Source: Enterocloster asparagiformis (lineage in GTDB: Bacteria; Bacillota; Clostridia; Lachnospirales; Lachnospiraceae). From it: DNA of 64,000 nt. The stretch's first letter is position 1. Every line of letters starts with the position of its first letter. This document shows positions 62,433-64,000 of the stretch, in pieces. The stretch spans positions 1 to 64,000 of the forward strand of contig JAGZSY010000003.1 in assembly GCA_018380885.1 (NCBI GenBank), in the 5' to 3' direction. The translations under genes and the position numbers were made by a program. The notes beneath the pieces are model-generated. The model saw only the letters and a program-made list of their open reading frames with translations. It was not told the DNA's origin and ran no database searches.

Positions 62433-63791
62433 ATGGATGAAACGCTGATGAAACGGGTGCTCCCGCACAGCATTGAGGCGGAGCAGTCGGTTATCGGCTC
62501 CATGCTGATGGACCGGGAGGCAGTGATCGCCGCCTCGGAAATCATCGTGGGAAGTGATTTTTACCAGCACCAGTACGGCGTGATGTTCGACGCCATGGTG
62601 GAGCTGTTCAATGAGGGAAAGCCGGTGGACCTGGTCACGCTCCAGGACCGCCTGAAGGAAAAGGACGTGCCTCCCGAGGTCAGCAGCCTGGACTTTGTCC
62701 GGGACATTGTGACCATGGTGCCCACGTCCGCCAATGTCAGGTCCTATGCTCAGATTGTCCACGAGAAAGCGGTGCTCAGAAAGCTGATCCGCACCACGGA
62801 GGAGATCGCCAACACCTGCTACGCGGGCAAGGAGGCGTTGGAGGACATTTTAGCTGACACGGAGAAGCAGATTTTCAACCTGCTGCAAAGCCGCAGCACC
62901 CAGGATTTTGTGCCCATCAAGCAGGTGGCCATCAATGTGCTGGAGAAGATCGAGGAAGCGTACAAGACTCAGGGAACGGTCACCGGCGTGCCAACCGGTT
63001 TCATTGATCTGGACTACAAGCTGTCCGGTTTCCAGCCCTCGGATTTGGTACTGATCGCCGCCCGCCCGTCCATGGGTAAGACGGCCTTTGTTTTGAACGT
63101 GGTGGACCATGTGGCCGTGCGCAAGAAGCTGCCCTGCATGGTGTTCAGCCTGGAGATGTCCAAGGAGCAGCTGGTCAACCGTATGCTCTCCATGGAGTCC
63201 AACGTGGACGCGCAGAAGCTTCGAACCGGTTCCCTGACGGACTCGGACTGGGACGCCGTGGTGGAGGGCGTGGGAATTATCGGCAACGCCAAGCTGGTAA
63301 TCGACGACACGCCGGGTATTTCCATATCCGAGCTGCGCTCCAAGTGCAGGAAGATGAAGCTGGAACACGGCCTGAGCATTATCATCATCGACTACCTACA
63401 GCTGATGAGCGGCAGCGGCAAGGGCGGCAACGACAACCGTCAGCAGGAGATTTCCGAAATCTCCCGTTCTCTGAAAGCGCTGGCCCGTGAGATGCACGCC
63501 CCGGTGGTGGCGCTGTCCCAGCTGTCCCGCGCCTGCGAGACGCGGACGGATCACCGGCCCATGCTCTCCGACCTGCGTGAGTCCGGGGCCATCGAGCAGG
63601 ATGCCGACGTGGTAATGTTCCTTTACCGCGACGACTATTACAATAAAGACACAGAGCACCCCAATGAGGCGGAGGTTATCATCGCCAAACAGCGTAACGG
63701 CCCCATCGGCACAGTGACGCTGATCTGGAAGCCGGAGTACACGAAGTTTGTCAACGCTACCCGGCCCCAGGGAGAAGGGGCAGGAGAATAG
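62433..63791 (+). CDS. dnaB: Replicative DNA helicase DnaB
   Basis: A 452-residue hexameric replicative helicase. The N-terminal DnaB domain (LPHSIEAEQSVIGSMLMDRE) and RecA-like C-terminal domain with Walker A ARPSMGKTAF near residue 209 and IIIIDYLQLMSG (Walker B) are complete, as are SRACETRTDHRP and the arginine-finger region RNGPIGTV. AGACAGGAGAGATGGAGAC precedes the ATG. No intein is present. Confidence 0.96.
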   Translation: MDETLMKRVLPHSIEAEQSVIGSMLMDREAVIAASEIIVGSDFYQHQYGVMFDAMVELFNEGKPVDLVTLQDRLKEKDVPPEVSSLDFVRDIVTMVPTSANVRSYAQIVHEKAVLRKLIRTTEEIANTCYAGKEALEDILADTEKQIFNLLQSRSTQDFVPIKQVAINVLEKIEEAYKTQGTVTGVPTGFIDLDYKLSGFQPSDLVLIAARPSMGKTAFVLNVVDHVAVRKKLPCMVFSLEMSKEQLVNRMLSMESNVDAQKLRTGSLTDSDWDAVVEGVGIIGNAKLVIDDTPGISISELRSKCRKMKLEHGLSIIIIDYLQLMSGSGKGGNDNRQQEISEISRSLKALAREMHAPVVALSQLSRACETRTDHRPMLSDLRESGAIEQDADVVMFLYRDDYYNKDTEHPNEAEVIIAKQRNGPIGTVTLIWKPEYTKFVNATRPQGEGAGE

Positions 63792-63798
63792 AAGTGGG

Positions 63799-63848
63799 AA
63801 TATGCCGGACTTCTGAACGCAGCTTCAGAAACCTCCGGCATATTTTTT
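63799..63848 (+). terminator. dnaB terminator
   Basis: An 11-bp perfect stem AATATGCCGGA/TCCGGCATATT (63799-63809 with 63834-63844) followed by TTTT. The last 150 bp of the window after it shows no recognisable feature. Confidence 0.8.
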
Positions 63849-64000
63849 ATGGAGCGCAGGGAGCCGTGGGCCAGCCTGCGGGCGATTGTGAACAGGATCG
63901 AAGGCGGGAGGGGACAAGGCAAAAAAATGATAAAATAGATATTCAGCATAAAAAAGATTAGGCATAATATCCATTCTCAACGCATACATTAGTAGTAAGG

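Overview
The window looks like chromosome of a Lachnospiraceae-type anaerobe (Firmicutes, Clostridia), GC-rich at third codon positions; an Enterocloster-like genus is my guess, not something the sequence proves. Supporting signs are the apt–relA–MBL–hemZ–hisS–aspS neighbourhood, gdpP–rplI–dnaB, choline-binding-type cell-wall repeats, a HemZ-type coproporphyrinogen dehydrogenase, a PrpR-type sigma-54 activator and yybP-ykoY manganese riboswitches. No rRNA, prophage, complete insertion sequence or CRISPR array was seen.

Layout. (1) 0–6 kb: two overlapping GntR/UTRA regulators face a four-gene catabolic operon (DapA-superfamily lyase, DUF4432 aldose-epimerase-like protein, FrlC-like ketose epimerase, PfkB kinase) with no transporter. 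(2) 6–11 kb, minus strand: transaldolase and transketolase, a DeoR regulator and an esterase; AACGCA/TGCGTT repeats near the tal–tkt promoter and the regulator's own promoter suggest the operator. (3) 11–25 kb, plus strand: housekeeping genes for purine salvage, (p)ppGpp, haem and tRNA charging. A lipoprotein binding protein plus membrane diguanylate cyclase sits between apt and relA, and an Rpn-type nuclease between hemZ and hisS. (4) 25–29.5 kb: PucR regulator, DUF917 protein and hydantoinase/oxoprolinase-like protein. (5) 29.5–36.5 kb, minus strand: nitroreductase, then a LysR-linked APC permease, M20 amidohydrolase and S9 peptidase whose frame runs on into a TSCPD domain. (6) 36.5–45.5 kb, minus strand: a GntP permease, IlvD/Edd-type dehydratase, metallohydrolase, DapA-like lyase and MmsA-like dehydrogenase, headed by a near-perfect sigma-54 promoter and a PrpR-type activator. 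This looks like a sugar-acid route. (7) 45.7–49.6 kb: tRNA-Leu, tRNA-Tyr, and a Ca/Mn-type P-ATPase behind two tandem manganese riboswitches, each with its own terminator. (8) 49.5–56.8 kb, plus strand: an unassigned operon of two NCS2 permeases, an FMN reductase, a small TIGR03792-like protein, an SDR, a RibD-C/DHFR-like reductase and a MIF-type tautomerase, followed by a double-MerR regulator. Twin palindromes exactly 100 bp apart lie in the leader. (9) 57–64 kb: a secreted choline-binding-repeat protein, a ROK regulator, then gdpP, rplI and dnaB.

The strongest candidates for something little described are the tandem manganese riboswitch leader, the NCS2/oxidoreductase/MIF operon, the S9–TSCPD fusion, and a three-hairpin 3' element present twice with compensatory changes. 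All functional claims rest on reading motifs and context; no database search was run.
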